Shown piece by piece: positions 22,951 through 33,223 of a stretch of DNA of 64,000 bases. The notes under the pieces are model-generated. The model did not search any database. It was not told the origin of the DNA and worked only from the letters and a program-made list of their open reading frames with translations. The translations under genes and the position numbers were made by a program. How positions within the stretch are numbered: position 1 is the stretch's first letter; each line of letters opens with the position of its first letter. The DNA is from Stereocaulon alpinum (Eukaryota > Ascomycota > Lecanoromycetes > Lecanorales > Stereocaulaceae). The DNA lies in the NCBI GenBank assembly GCA_018257865.1, contig JAEUBA010000020.1, positions 248,001 to 312,000 on the forward strand, read 5' to 3'.

Positions 22951-25783
22951 ATGGCTTCACTACCCTCCGATGGCTCTCCAGCTGCACGCGGTCGTGCTTC
23001 TGCTCACTTCTCGATCCGCGATGACGGAGATGACAAGCAGGAGACCTCGACACGTCAAGTAAGCTTGGTGAGTTCACAACACCACTGCCTTGCAATAGTC
23101 ATCTCATACCAATTCAATATACAGGCATCAAAACAGGGCGTGTCCAAGCATGGTCTCGCGTCCCAAGAAGGTCCAGCACCCTTGTCAACCTCAAAGCTCG
23201 GCAACTTACAGCCAGTGCCAGGCCTAGCAGGCGGTCCTAAGGTACATCGCTCATCACAGTACTGTCCCGTGCAACCTGGCTGACAGTGTTAGAAGCTGAA
23301 GCACGACCATCCTGCCGCTGCTCCTCATGAGGAGATGCAGCCAGGTTCTATGGATGCTTTGCTGGCAAAGCTCTCGGAGCAGCAAACACTGCTTGCAAAG
23401 CAGAAGTCGGCTCTTGTCTCGACAGTAGAGCAGAAATCCTCACGCGTGCCCAGTGCAGACAATGAGAACCACGCAAAAGACGATTCTTCTGCTAGCCCTC
23501 CCATATTGACCCCTGCGTCTGGATCATCTAGCCATCCCAGCCCAACCAACAATGGTGACGATACGATCCGCCTCGATGCAGTGGAAATGAATCGTCTGAA
23601 GAAAGAGCTAGATGCTGCAAAAGACCAGATTGCACGTCAGAAGCAGGAGCTTGAGCAGAGCCGTTTCATTAAGCAGACTCTCGACCAAGCAATGGGACCG
23701 CCATCTGAAGCCACCCTTAGCCCCAGAATCAACCCAGCCGACTCTTTCATGGCTTCTAAGCGTCCACTCAACACATTCCAGGGTCGTTTCACTAGCAACG
23801 ATACACGCTCTGAAGGACTGGATACAGCAGCGGCATTCAACGGAATCCCAAACATTTGGAACAATTCGTCCAGGCCCGTCCTCAGTGCCCCATTGCAACC
23901 AGAGCCCGCTTGGGGCCAGCCAGGTCCTCGTCCATGGGGTCAGCGAGCAGCTGGCAATGCTCTGCCTCAAATGATGATGTCCCAACAGCAGCCAGTACAA
24001 CAACGTAATTACTCTGTGCCGCTCTCACCAGTGGGCGGTAGTGGCCGACGAGGTATGAACGACTTCAATCAGCCCAACCATGGTCGTGGCGGCTTTGGTC
24101 ATCCAAATGCTCCGCAGAACAACCGCAATGCCTCGTTCTTCCAGCCCGGAAACGCATGGGACGCATATGCAAGCGGCTCCAGCCACATTGACAACATAAC
24201 AATGGGTGGCATGAGTCCTGTTTCAGCGTACCCTTCCGTGGGAATGTTTCAGCCAGCCTACCAGCCACAACCCATTGGCACACCTCTGTCACCAACGGCA
24301 GCCGAATTCAGAACTGGACAAGCTCCGGCAGGCCCATGGAACTCTGCTGTGAGTCACACGTAAGCCACTTCGGTTCAATTTGAACCTTTACTAACACTTT
24401 CATAGCCTCCTGCGTCGCCTGGACAGACTTATGTATCCCCAATGGAGCCCCTAAATTATCGTCGTCTGCTTGATCGAAGCGTTACTTGCAACTGGAAGTA
24501 CATTGTCGACAAGATTGTTTGCAACAATGACCAGCAAGCCTCGATCTTCTTGCAGCAGAAGCTTAAAGTCGGCACCACCGAGCAGAAGTACGAGATCATC
24601 GAGGCTATTGTTGCCCAAGCCTATCCTTTGATGGTCAACCGCTTTGGCAACTTCCTAGTGCAGCGTTGCTTCGAGCATGGAACCCCAGAGCAGGTCGTTG
24701 CTATTGCTAATGCCATCCGTGGCAACACTTTGAGTCTCAGCATGGATGCCTTTGGATGCCATGTTGTTCAGAAGGCCTTTGATGCTGTCCCGGAGGACTA
24801 TAAAGCTATCATGGTGCATGAGCTTCTCCGTCGTATTCCCGAGACGGTCATTCACCGCTACGCATGCCATGTGTGGCAGAAGTTGTTCGAGCTGCGTTGG
24901 AGTGACTCACCTCCCCAGATCATGAAGTATGTCAACGAAGCATTGCATGGGATGTGGCATGAGGTCGCCCTGGGGGAGACAGGTAGCCTGGTCGTACAGA
25001 ACATCTTCGAGAATTGTTTGGAAGAAGATAAGGTACGGTTTATTCCGCTTGTTCTAGGCAGTTCCAGCCCAGCTTCCAGACCCCTCGTGAACTCTCTGCA
25101 ACGTCGGATGATGCCGCTGGCTAACATGTCGACCAGCGTCCTTGCATCACTGAGGTCCTGAATAGCATCGACATCGTTGCCCATGGTCAATTTGGCAATT
25201 GGTGCATTCAGCACATCTGCGAGCACGGAGCACCTGCTGATCGAAGCCGTGCTATCGACCATGTTCTCCGGTATGCCACTGAGTACAGCATGGACCAATT
25301 TGCCTCGAAGGTCGTCGAGAAGTGTCTTAAGATTGGCGGTGCCGAATTCCTAGAGCGCTACCTTGAGCGTGTATGCGAAGGACGTGCTGATCGTCCTCGT
25401 ATCCCCTTGATCGACAGTAAGTCATTTTCGTGTGTGTTGCGGGCCTTGGCTGAGCCTCTGTAGTCGCCAGCGACCAATACGGAAATTACCTCATCCAGTA
25501 CATCCTCACGCACGCCAACCCAAACCACCGTGACATTGTGGCTTCCCATATTCGGTAGGTGGAGACGGACGCTTGTGCTTTCGCATACAAGCTAACGCTT
25601 TGCAGCAAGCACATGGTCTCCTTACGTGGCTCCAAATTCGGCTCCCGTGTGGGGATGCTCTGCTGTAACCCGGCATATGCAACCCATCCCGGGCCGGGTG
25701 TTGGCGTTGGACTCCCACCCGCCCGCTCTTTCAGCACCCAGAATACTAGCAACATTCCTCGCTTCGGTGGCGCTTATCGTTGA
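22951..25783 (+). CDS. Pumilio (PUF) family RNA-binding protein
   Basis: PUF proteins bind UGUA-type elements in mRNA 3' UTRs and promote repression or decay in the cytoplasm. Seven exons: 22951-23058, 23125-23241, 23293-24348, 24406-25032, 25137-25416, 25464-25554, 25606-25783, giving 818 residues. The N-terminal 480 residues are disordered, with a short coiled coil (MNRLKKELDAAKDQIARQKQ) and Gln/Gly/Asn-rich sequence. At least seven PUF repeats follow; recognisable RNA-contact helices include NRFGNFLVQRC, DAFGCHVVQKA, YACHVWQKL, ETGSLVVQNI, GQFGNWCIQHI, DQFASKVVEKC and DQYGNYLIQYI. Intron 1 has two in-frame donors 12 nt apart (GTAAGC and GTGAGT). Which yeast or fission-yeast PUF is the ortholog is unclear. 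Confidence 0.93.
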
Positions 25784-26420
25784 ACACCATGCTTCAGGCT
25801 CTCAATCTTGGGCACATGCTCGGATGGCTCCTCTGCTACATCATCTTAGGACCATCAAACTCCATGCGTATGTTCCTTCAAGATCTTGGGAGCCAGCACA
25901 TTGCTCAAGCCGTGGCTACACATCTTGGGCACAGTATGGTTTCACCAGTCATCCATCACGTTCATCTCCAATTTATCACATTCTAGTTTATTATATTCCA
26001 TCCTAGACCAGCACGACTCTTTGACTTAGGTCATACGCAATGGGTTTCGGATCCCGGAGTCATTGGAAAAGTCGAAAGGGACATTACCTACGGAGACGGC
26101 GGAGAGTTCGAATACTAACACAGCTTGCTTGCATTGCTCACCAACGGATTTCGTTTCCATTCTCACTTCTTCGGAAACTACTCCTTTTTGTATCTTGACT
26201 ACTGTATCGACTGTATCGATGGCGCTTGTCCGGGCAACAGCTTCATGGAGGTGGAGAAAGATCGATAGAAAATCGGAGGCAGCTCATCCTTTACTTGTAC
26301 TGTTATCTGGCCTTATGCCCATTCGAGGGTCAGTAGTGTTTTAGCAGTAAATGTCACAGTTTCATCGTTTTCAGTGATGCATTTTTCGCCACGATATCGG
26401 CGTAGTTTCGAATCGCTCCA
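25784..26420. other. Convergent 3' region, Pumilio and PEX39-like genes
   Basis: About 640 bp with several stop-rich frames. It presumably holds both 3' UTRs, and a long PUF 3' UTR would be normal. No independent gene recognised. Confidence 0.5.
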
Positions 26421-27068
26421 TTACGCGTTGATGGCTGTTGTGCCAGTGTCCTCGCAGCCACCAGCATCGTCCTTCTCCCATGGCTTCTTCCGCTTCGTTG
26501 TTGTAGCCTGGGAAGCCTGCCCTTCAAGTACAGTATCTGGAACTTCTTTGATTCCGGGTATTGGCTGACCATTAGTGATAAGCTCGACGATCTGGCTGAA
26601 AGAACTTGGATATGGTGCTGGTGGCTCAGAGCTCGTGTTTGTGGCATTTGTCCCATGCCTAGCAGCCTGGGTTGGACCTGACGAGACACTACTTGAAGTA
26701 ATTGAGGTCGAGGTCATAGCGGTAGGACAAGCACCATTGGGTATAAAAGAGGAGGTCGTTTGTTGAGCGCGCCATGTCTGGTAGGCGTTGAAGTCGACTG
26801 GGATGTTATTCTTACTGTGGAGCTTCTATATCAACATACAAGATCCCGGTCAAAGAGGGGCAGTGGCTACATACCGCGAGAAATAAAAGCATCGTGCGCG
26901 TAGTGTTAGATGTTGCGCTTGTTCTGGAGAAGGGTCTTGGCCTAGGATTGCGCGTAAACCGCTCTGGAATTCGGGATCTGAGGCCCAGGGGTAGGATTCT
27001 AGTTGTTGAAATACTGTTTCGTTAGTTTCCTCAGAGGGAAAAGCAGTGGGAGCTTCTTGAGTGGTCAT
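26421..27068 (-). CDS. PEX39: PEX39-like peroxisomal import factor (DUF5572/YJR012C/C6orf226 type)
   Basis: Exons 27068-26875 and 26814-26421, intron 60 nt with GTATGT donor and CCACAG acceptor, 195 residues. Three features match the small family that includes yeast Yjr012c and human C6orf226, reported as PEX39: an N-terminal helical block FQQLESYPWASDPEFQSGL, a central block SFSQIVELITNGQPIPGIKEVPD, and a [R/K]PWE motif near the C-terminus (KRKKPWEKDD, about residues 172-181). As I recall, PEX39 helps the receptor PEX7 import PTS2 proteins into peroxisomes through the KPWE motif, which PEX13 also carries. There is no membrane segment, consistent with a cytosolic cofactor. Linkers are Ser/Thr/Ala-rich. 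Family recognition is by motif only. Confidence 0.8.
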
Positions 27069-27332
27069 GTTCGGCTTTTGGAGGTTCGGCTGGTGGTTGT
27101 TCGAATATTAAATGCGGAACGCCGTGCCAAGGACCGTAAGGCTGCACCCGCTTGCCGTTGTATGCACAGACTGGCGACTTCACTGAGCTTCGACAACGAT
27201 ATTTTCATTCTCACATAAACAAGCATCCAGTTTCTTTCCTCCTCCCTTTCTTCTTCTACGCAACAACGTAAACAGTTTAAGCAAGCTTCGACATCCCACG
27301 TCTTGTCAGCGCTTTGAGCGCCCCGTACAGCT

Positions 27333-29535
27333 ATGGCCGAATATATTGGGTGAGGCTACAATAGCTGCCATCCTGTGCTGTGCTCAAGCTGACAGCCGTT
27401 ATCAAGCTCACGGATTTCCCTCATCTCAAAGCGAGACATTCGGTACGCTTCATCCCCTGGCGCTCCACAGGCCAAAGCCAGAAGTTAACAGCTTACCAGC
27501 TACGTCGGCACCCTCCACGAAATCAGTTCTGAAAACTCTACAGTCGCCCTCGAGCAAGTGAAGTCCTTTGGCACGGAGGGGCGCGACCCAGAAAATGAGA
27601 TTCCGCCCTCGGATAATGTCTACGAATACATTGTTTTCCGTGGTAGTGATGTCAAGGATTTGAGAATTGAGAAGGAGCCGGAAAAGAAGACTGTGCAACA
27701 GCCGCAGGTGCCTGATGATCCTGCTATACTTGGGGTGAGTGACTTGCATGTTTTTGAGTGCAACTTATGCTGGGGCTGCTACGCGATGCCGCGTGCCTTA
27801 CACCAGCCCGTTCAATGATGAAGCATTTCGGATGTAAATCATTTATTGTTACCACCGAAAGCGCAAAACCGTGTGGATATCTCCGTTGCCTTCCTTCTGA
27901 TCTACATACACTTTTCACATGAGCTTGAGCACAGCTGGTCTTTCCTTAAACAGACCGCTAACGCAACCTCATTCACAGAACGCGCGCCCGGTTGGGACTC
28001 CTTCAGCAGCTCCGCAGGCCCCAACCCAACAGCCTCCCCAGCAGAATCGTTCTGTACCGCCTCAGCAGACTCCGAACTTCCAACAACATCAGCACTTCCC
28101 CAGCCAACAACAATCACAACAAGGTCCTGGCCGCTTCCATCAACAGCCTCATTTTCCATATAATTATCCTCCTCCACCCAACCAGCGCTTTGGTCCGCAA
28201 GGTCCAGGGCCCCAAGGGTTTCCACCATATGGCTACCCTGGCATGCCGTACGGATCTCCTCCCCCTGGTTGGTATCCGCCACCTGGACAAGGCTTTCCCC
28301 ACCCACCGCCTGGCCAATTCTATCCACCTCCTGGGCCATTTGGTCCTCCTGGCCAGCCACCAATGCAGCAAGGTCCGCCAGGACAGCAAGAAAGCCCCAC
28401 CGAGCAGCCATCGAGTATAGCCCCACAAGCAGCCATTCAGCAAGAAGTGCCAGTCGAGAAGCCAGCTGCGACTGTCAAGCTACCTAGCTCGTCCACAACC
28501 CCAGCTCCTTCTACGGTGATTCAGAACGGGCCACCGCCGCCAACAGAATCGAAGCCCAACGTTGCTGAGGCGTTGGCTCCTCCTGCCCCTAACATCGCTA
28601 AAGAAGCTCCTGGAGCAGCCAAAGCTGCACCCAAAAGCGGTCGTATCTTACCTGCTGTTCCAATGATGAGCCCTGCAGCCAAGCCCAAAGTACCTGTCAA
28701 TGGTACATCACAATCAACTGCTACTAAAGTGTTACCTCTCACCACGCAAGCACAAGTATCAGTATCTGCGAACCTAGCTGCACCACGTCCGGTGCAAGTG
28801 CCAACGAAATCTCTTGAAGACGCGAACCGCGACGCTAGAGCAGCTGTTGCGGCAGCGATGGCCAAGCTGCCTCCTGCGCCAGGACAGAAGAAGCAAACAA
28901 ACACTGAGACTAACGCTATGGACAACTTGACTAAGAAAGTCAATGAGATGAGGACCAATGACAACATCCGAACATCAAGGCAGCCAGGCACGGGCGGCTA
29001 TGCTGCAGGTCACCGTGGCGGAAGAGGTGGGCATCGCGGAGGAAGACCCCGCGATGAGCAGACCAGAAAGATGGAAGTCCCAAAGACGGATTACGACTTC
29101 GCAGAGGCCAATGCCAAATTCAACAAGCAGGATCTTGTCAAGGAGGCGATCGCCACTGGAGAAACCATCGGCAGCCCCGTTGACGGCTCAAATGATGCAT
29201 CAGCCGAAGCCTCAATCAACGGTGCTCGCCGCGGAAGCGAGCAGGGTATTACTATCCCATCAATAGTGGGCTACAACAAGAGTTCGTCCTTCTTCGACAA
29301 CATATCGAGTGAGAGCAAGGATCGAGACGACAAGAGACTCGGTGGACGCGAATTTCGAAGTGAAGAGCAACGAAAGAACCTCGAGACCTTTGGACAAGGC
29401 AGCGTAGACAACGGCTACCGCGGCGGTTTCCGAGGCCGCGGTCGCGGACGTGGCTTCCGTGGTCAACGAGGCAGCTTCACTGGCCGTGGACGAGGCTCAG
29501 CGAGAGGAAATGGCGCCGTGGCTGCTGAGAGCTAG
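27333..29535 (+). CDS. SCD6: SCD6/LSM14-type RNP-granule protein
   Basis: Scd6/Lsm14/Sum2 proteins repress translation and promote decapping in P-bodies. Four exons: 27333-27349 (17 nt), 27407-27442 (36 nt), 27500-27734, 27979-29535, giving 614 residues. The first three build the divergent LSm domain: MAEYIG, SRISLISKRDIRYVGTLHEI, VFRGSDVKDLRI. The long last exon encodes a Pro/Gln/Gly-rich linker. It then has an FDF-type segment (TDYDFAEANAKFNKQDLVKEA), an FFD box (NKSSSFFDNISSE), a TFG box (RKNLETFGQGS), and an RGG tail (GFRGRGRGRGFRGQRG). This order is exactly that of Scd6/LSM14. Intron 3 (27735-27978) is 244 nt, four to five times the local norm. Confidence 0.95.
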
Positions 29536-30061
29536 GCGGTGGAACATGATCAGAAACAAGACAGAGGTGGCTTCTACACAAGTGCTCCCAACCTCAAGAA
29601 ACGACCTCCCCCCAACAAATGACTTCCCTTTCAGTAAGAAGAAGGAATCCCTTTCACCAACTCATAGCGATGGCTTTCATCAATACTTCAATGTTTCAAT
29701 GAGGATATCTTTCTTGCACTGGCGGCTCCCTGCGTTTTCCTGCGGCCTGGATATCCATATGTATTACTACCACCACTACTGCTCCTACTGCGTGGCAATG
29801 ATTCGTTTTCTAATTTTTCAACGTCAAAAGCACCATGAGATTGTGGTGGCACTACCAATAGATTTGGTGGTGTCGATTGCTTAGAATTAGCTGGTTGAGC
29901 TTAGCTTAGCTTAGGTGTATTGCTTTATTGATTGAATTGATGAGATTGTCTTTACTCAATGAATGTGACGCAGATAATTATATTGTGAGTTATCTGTTGG
30001 GTTTGAGGACGAGATATCCCGACTTGACTCCAACAGCTGAAGCTCTAATATATGGAATATA
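29536..30061. other. Convergent 3' region, SCD6 and RAD57
   Basis: About 525 bp, including a short AGCTT tandem repeat near 29898-29914. No coding exon supported. Confidence 0.6.
29898..29914. repeat. Short AGCTT tandem repeat
   Basis: Three and a half copies of AGCTT in the SCD6 3' flank, seen directly. Probably incidental. Confidence 0.8.
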
Positions 30062-31471
30062 TCAATCATCTCCCCCAGCGCCACCCTCCCCCACATCCCT
30101 CCCAACAGCCCTCACCCCACCTCCCCAAATCTCAAACTCAACCCCCATCTCCCCTTCCCCCTCCCCAGTTCCCTCGGCCCACGGCGAAAAAACAAGCCTC
30201 ATCCATCTCCTCCACCGCCTCGAACTCCATTCTGCGCCACCAGTTCCACTAAGATTCACTTCGCCCTCTCCAGTGCCCGTACTACCGTAGTCTCGCTCTT
30301 TGATTAATGCGATTCGACACGCGATTTGGTTCGCCCAGACGAGGCCTAGACTTGGGGTTTTTAGGTTTGTGGTTTGGGAGGAGGAGGGGTGAGCGCCCCA
30401 GCCTGTGAAGAAACGCTGTTGGTGATCTAGACTTAGTACTGAGGGAGTGGGATCCCTGTTCCCTTGCGTACCCGTGCTTGCTGGGCTTGAAGAAAAGATA
30501 TTGCTCGGTCCGGATGGAGCGGCTGATGTCCGAGAAGTCGTCGAGACAGGGGCGAACCGATCGGCGACTTGGTTAGCCACCACGATCGCACAATCGTGCT
30601 CTCTAGCCAAGCTTCGTAGGAGAGCTCCTAATTTTACAAGTTGCGCGCTCCGTGTTGCAAGTGCTGCTGCTGTTTTCTCTGAGCTGCGCTCCGCGCGGTA
30701 GTTGGCTGCTATGCTGTCTATGATTACGAGGCCGATATTGTGTCGTGATAGAGCGACGGGGAGTTGGTATGTTAGGATGTGTTCTTGGGATTCGAGGTCT
30801 GGGGTGTTGAGCGTGAGGATTCGACTCAAGGAGGGTGCATTAGCGCCATTTGTGGTAGAGGCGGTGGAGAGGAGAGGGTGGGTGGTTAGGAGTTGCGAGA
30901 GACGAGTCGTGGGAAGGGGATGCTCGGTAGATATGTAGAGGGTTGGGCGGGCGAGGCCGTGGGGTGGAAGGAGCTGGGCGGAGAGAAGGAGGGTTAGAAG
31001 GAGCTGGGTTTTGCCTGCGCCGCTGGGGTGGTTAAGTCTTAGAACGAACTGGGGAAAAGGGGGTGAAGGAAGGACATACCTTTCCCCTGTTATCTCTGTG
31101 ATGTAGCCAGTCGGTACACCGCCGCCTAGAGCTTCATCGAGCGTTGGATCGATTGTACTGATGGTGCTCCATTGACTAGTGACTTCCCTTCCTGATTTCT
31201 TTAAGGCGCCACAATCCGCCTGTTTCTCCCCTACGTTCTCGAAATTAAGTGCATTGTCATTCTTCAACCCCAATTGCCCCTGCAGTATAGCAACAACATG
31301 ATTTGCAAGCCTCCTCACATCAAGTAGAGGTAGCCGTGCCCGCTTCGCTATCTCCAATGCATCGAGCGTGAGGAGGTCGGTAGTGGTGATTGAATGTTTT
31401 TCTAGTGAAGGTAGCAGATGTGTGTATAGCTTCGTTGGAAAGTCTGGGATTGTGTGGAGGAGGTCTGTCAT
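30062..31471 (-). CDS. RAD57: RAD51 paralog of the RAD57/XRCC3 class
   Basis: Rad57 with Rad55 assists Rad51 filament assembly in homologous recombination. Exons 31471-31080 and 31022-30062; the 57 nt intron is in frame, so it is easy to read through by mistake. Splicing restores the Walker A motif TGESGAGKTQ at about residues 128-137. Walker B is NIGLVIIDSIAANY, followed by AALATRSAQLVKLGALLRSLA and VVANQVADRF, the canonical RecA-core order. The N-terminal 45 residues form a small helix-hairpin-like region (TTTDLLTLDALEIAKRA). Total 450 residues. The first ATG of the frame is at 31471; codons upstream to 31618 lack an ATG. Rad57 is preferred over Dmc1/Rad51 because the core is divergent and the C-terminus is extended. 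Divergent neighbour is CENP-W. Confidence 0.85.
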   Translation of the reverse strand: MTDLLHTIPDFPTKLYTHLLPSLEKHSITTTDLLTLDALEIAKRARLPLLDVRRLANHVVAILQGQLGLKNDNALNFENVGEKQADCGALKKSGREVTSQWSTISTIDPTLDEALGGGVPTGYITEITGERYVLPSPPFPQFVLRLNHPSGAGKTQLLLTLLLSAQLLPPHGLARPTLYISTEHPLPTTRLSQLLTTHPLLSTASTTNGANAPSLSRILTLNTPDLESQEHILTYQLPVALSRHNIGLVIIDSIAANYRAERSSEKTAAALATRSAQLVKLGALLRSLAREHDCAIVVANQVADRFAPVSTTSRTSAAPSGPSNIFSSSPASTGTQGNRDPTPSVLSLDHQQRFFTGWGAHPSSSQTTNLKTPSLGLVWANQIACRIALIKERDYGSTGTGEGEVNLSGTGGAEWSSRRWRRWMRLVFSPWAEGTGEGEGEMGVEFEIWGGGVRAVGRDVGEGGAGGDD

Positions 31472-31705
31472 TAGAGGACACCCATAACAGCGAATGTTGA
31501 CGATGTTAATGGTGGGGAAGATGATTATAGTGGCGCTTGGATCTAATCGCCGCGGCTCGCGTCGGCTAAGTTTCCTGAATGGGTGTTGATCGAAAAGTAA
31601 ACAATGCGCATGCTTCAAGTCTCATGATTTTACGAACACTCGAAAGGACTACACATGGGAACCCTGGGCTAGGAGAAGCCGTCTCGATATAGTCAGGCGT
31701 CAAAA
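31472..31705. promoter_or_regulatory. Bidirectional promoter region, RAD57 / CENP-W
   Basis: 234 bp separate the two start codons on opposite strands, so the two genes very likely share promoter elements. I recognise no specific factor site. Confidence 0.55.
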
Positions 31706-32129
31706 ATGGCGGTGAAGAAGCTGTACCCACGGTCCACCGTTAAGCGCATTGTCAAAGCCCACTCGAATCGTAGTGTGAGCAAGAATGTTGATGTGCTCGT
31801 GAGTCTGCCAAGACAGATGTATATGTAAGGATTTCGGAAGACAGGCTGACTTCATTCTTGTAGGTCTTCTTGGACTACACCCTGTTCATCCAAGAGTAGA
31901 ACTCCACCTGCCGTTTGCGCCATTTCTCTCTACTACTTTCCATACTGACGGGATGACTTCACCACTAGCCTTATCGAAGAAGCGTCTGTACATGCGAAGA
32001 AGTCAAAGCAGCGAGGTATCACGGCGGATGGGGTCAGAAAGGTGACGGAGGTAGGCATTCTCCCCGGGTTTAAGGCAGGGAAGAGGCTGACGGTCAGTTC
32101 AGAAGAGTCTTATGAAATTCAAATGCTGA
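31706..32129 (+). CDS. CENP-W-type histone-fold kinetochore protein
   Basis: CENP-W pairs with CENP-T in the constitutive centromere network, binding DNA through a histone fold. Four exons: 31706-31798, 31864-31895, 31969-32050, 32103-32129, giving only 77 residues. Spliced blocks are YPRSTVKRIVKAHSNRSVSK, NVDVLVFLDYTLFIQDLIEE, ASVHAKKSKQRGITADGVRK and VTEKSLMKFKC. Vertebrate CENP-W reads the same way: TVKR..RAHS.R...K..D.LV.LDY.LFL..L..EA...A.......I....VRKVTE..L.KFK. Introns are 65, 73 and 52 nt, with GTGAGT, GTAGAA and GTAGGC donors. No exon is long enough to show as an open frame of note. The fission yeast equivalent is Wip1. Assignment is by motif and length. Confidence 0.85.
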
Positions 32130-33223
32130 AAGCATGATCGGCGAAGGCGCTCGGAGCTACGGGAAACCAATGGACACGGGAATGGTCTGGTTCTACATAG
32201 GGAGCGGAGGCAGGGTACTTGAGGGCTTTATGACTCAGTGAGACTTACGAAAGAGCTTCAGCGTGCGGAATGAGATAAGAGACCTAAGATTTTCTCAGGT
32301 CTGAATGACTTCAACCAAAGCTTTCAATGTTGGTTCAAGCAGTTCATCCGGGGTGCGATTCTTCAAGATCAAGGGGTTTTGGTAGTATTACTTTATGCCT
32401 GTTTCATCATCAGTCCTGCATTCGATCCGTCTCCTTCGTGCCTGTTCAGCCACAATCCTGCTTCATTTCTTAGCCAGAATGCCCCGCTGTGTCAACTTTA
32501 AGCAGGTTGCTGGCGTTTCGCTACAGCATCTCTATACCGTTGGCAACGAGAGGCTGGAGAACGTAGAGTACTTCGAGCGCTTTAGGTACACGTGTGGACC
32601 CACCAGCGAGTCTGGCTAAGGTAGTGTGAGCTGATTCACTGATGGTGGTGGAGATGCCACGACCATTCGGCCGGAAACGCCTCGTTATGTTCATAGCTGA
32701 GCAGACCTCCGCATCGCGATTGGTGTGTGGAGAGAAAACGGATATCCAGATGACAATTTCTCATAGCGAAGAGGTAATAGACGATGTGTTATCACTACGA
32801 ACTGGCTGATGCGGCCGTAGAACTGAGCGGGGCCGCGGATACTCCGGAGAAGGTCTTGGTATGTTGACATTGTCGTTTACGAGAGCGTGCCTTTAGCCGT
32901 GATCATGTGCGCTCATACGATATCGTTGCATTTACATCGTTCACAAGTACAAGAGTAACATTCCACAATTGACGAAGTAAAAGACAATGCCCACAACGTT
33001 GCCATTTTCTGAGGCTATGCCGGTTAGACGACTTTGTGCCCATCGCTACGCTGGTCGCTTGAACCCCAAATGATCAATCGTTCACGTAATGCTGCAAGAA
33101 TGCGCTTCAACATACTCGTCAATGCGCTAATCTCTTTACGCAAAGCGCTGCCTTTTTTTGCACGACGCCACATGTGAGAGTTGTCACTGTGGCCCAGTCT
33201 CGTCCAACCCTTGAGGGTAGGCT
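32130..33223. other. Intergenic, about 1.1 kb
   Basis: Between the CENP-W stop and the end of the minus-strand coiled-coil gene. Short frames at 32395-32619 (plus) and 33024-33236 (minus) lack recognisable content. The latter could be an alternative last exon of the neighbouring gene. Confidence 0.45.

Noticed and set aside
29260..29466. Repetitive-looking sequence near the end of SCD6, considered as a tandem DNA repeat
   Set aside because: It is codon-level RGG repetition in the protein, not an independent repeat element.
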